From Azospirillum brasilense (GTDB lineage Bacteria > Pseudomonadota > Alphaproteobacteria > Azospirillales > Azospirillaceae), in the NCBI RefSeq assembly GCF_005222205.1, contig NZ_CP032346.1, positions 558,001 to 622,000 of the forward strand: DNA of 64,000 bases, given 5' to 3'. Below are positions 63,518 to 64,000 of the stretch, in pieces (position 1 is the first letter of the stretch; each line of letters begins with the position of its first letter). The position numbers and the translations under genes are program-made. The notes beneath the pieces are model-generated. The model worked only from the letters and a program-made list of their open reading frames with translations. It did not search any database and was not told the origin of the DNA.

Positions 63518-64000
63518 CTCCGCCCACCCTGGAACTCCAGTTCCGGTCACCCCGGAACCCCAGTTCCGACGAACCATCAAGAACCACCAATGAACCATCA
63601 TACAGGGAGCGTGGGCCTAGGGTGGGGGCTGCCAACGGCAACAGCACCAGCGCTTCGCCTCTCGGTCAGGCCCACCCGTCCGCTGCGTCTGGCAGCCAAC
63701 CCCATCGGGCCGGGGCAGCCTCCCGGAAGAAGGTCGGGCCGGCGGGGACCGACGCGGCCTTTGCCGAGTTCAAGGACCGCTACCCGAGCCGGGCACCCCA
63801 CGCCAATCCGGTCAAGCCGGCACGTGAGGCTTTCGCCGCCGCGGTCAAGCGCGGAGCCGATCCAGAAGCGATCATCCGTGGCGCCGAGAACTACGCCATG
63901 GCCGTGGACCAGCAGGGGACGGACCCCCGCTACGTCGCGCAGGCCAAAACGTGGCTGCATCAAGAGCGCTGGACCGAATACCAGCGCCGGCCCGATCCGG
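63436..64000 (+). pseudogene. C-terminal part of the split replication-type protein (runs off the window)
   Basis: Open from a TGA at 63433 to the window end, in the frame one base behind the preceding gene. It reads PTPELQFHPEPQFHP through the palindromes, then a linker, then FAEFKDRYPSRAPHANPVKP, DPEAIIRGAENYAMAVDQQG and TDPRYVAQAKTWLHQERWTE. The last motif, PRY..QAKTWLxQERW, is the C-terminal signature of phage replication proteins that bear an N-terminal HTH domain. No start codon of its own is convincing (GTG 63622 at best), so it is called a continuation of the gene at 63173. Confidence 0.65.
63471..63567. repeat. Five 14-bp palindromes (iteron-like array)
   Basis: GGAACTCCAGTTCC at 63471 and 63531, GGAACCCCAGTTCC at 63489 and 63554, and GGAACTCTAGCTCC at 63508. 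Each is an inverted repeat, spaced 18, 19, 23 and 23 bases apart. They lie inside the replication-type gene, as origin iterons do in lambda O. Also GAACCATCAA / GAACCACCAA / GAACCATCA follow directly. Confidence 0.8.

Larger units (their letters stand above)
59908..64000 (+). mobile_element. Left end of an integrative element inserted at tRNA-Ser
   Basis: A P4-type integrase immediately downstream of tRNA-Ser(UGA), repeated short boxes between tRNA and integrase, an excisionase-like HTH gene, lower-GC unknown genes and a replication-type gene together indicate an integrated phage-like or satellite element. The right end and the second tRNA 3'-end copy lie outside the window. No structural phage or conjugation genes are visible in this part. 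Confidence 0.78.

Noticed and set aside
63471..63567. CRISPR array
   Set aside because: The palindromic units are 14 bp with 4-9 base spacers, too short for CRISPR repeats and spacers, and they lie within a coding region.

Overview
The window is high-GC alphaproteobacterial chromosome and most resembles Azospirillum or a close Rhodospirillales relative. Four things point there: the squalene/hopanoid set hpnC-hpnD-hpnE; perfect alphaproteobacterial LexA boxes (GAAC-N7-GAAC) upstream of uvrA; a conserved minus-strand housekeeping run (dgt-argS-SPOR-nagZ-M50-scpA-scpB, tatABC, serS-surE-pcm-nlpD, yajC-secD-secF); and the GC-biased codon use that creates long antisense shadow frames. The genus is inference; no rRNA is present.

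Region by region. 1-6.1 kb: the 5' end of gyrA, a MATE exporter, small lipoproteins, an RTX calcium-binding protein, a two-gene operon behind a palindromic (Zur-like) promoter, and scattered remnants. 6.1-22.5 kb: an envelope copper/heavy-metal island. It holds a family-B (ba3-like) oxidase pair whose subunit I has unusual active-site residues and whose subunit II is frameshifted, small His- or Met-rich exported proteins, a TolC/adaptor/RND tripartite efflux system, an Asp-box propeller, a cytochrome c and a copper P1B-ATPase. Two CueR-type (MerR-family) promoters lie in it. 22.6-31.5 kb: an IS21 relic, divergent ssb/uvrA with two LexA boxes, a lipoprotein, an SRPBCC protein, trmFO and a chemoreceptor. 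31.5-36.4 kb: a non-catalytic squalene-synthase-fold gene of the NDUFAF6 type, hpnCDE and sodB. 36.4-58.9 kb: an Mth938 (NDUFAF3-type) gene, the Sec accessory genes, nlpD-pcm-surE-serS, a diguanylate cyclase, tatABC, an orphan ABC ATPase, scpAB, a site-2 protease, nagZ, SPOR, argS and dgt, with erpA and xthA divergent. 59.8-64 kb: the left end of an integrative element inserted at tRNA-Ser(UGA). It carries a P4-type integrase behind repeated ACCCACC boxes, an excisionase-like HTH protein, small unknown genes and a replication-type gene split by a frameshift inside an array of five 14-bp palindromes; the element runs off the window.

How they work together: the copper island combines inner-membrane export (CopA), trans-envelope export (RND with adaptor and TolC) and periplasmic metal-binding proteins. 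The housekeeping run couples protein export (YajC/SecDF, TatABC), envelope and peptidoglycan maintenance (NlpD, NagZ, SPOR), chromosome segregation (ScpAB) and protein repair (Pcm, SurE). hpnCDE makes squalene for hopanoids. Most rewarding to follow up are the oxidase with Tyr in place of two metal-ligand His, the split replication gene at the palindrome array, the palindrome-controlled promoter at 4.07 kb, and the four consecutive hairpins at 18.4 kb.
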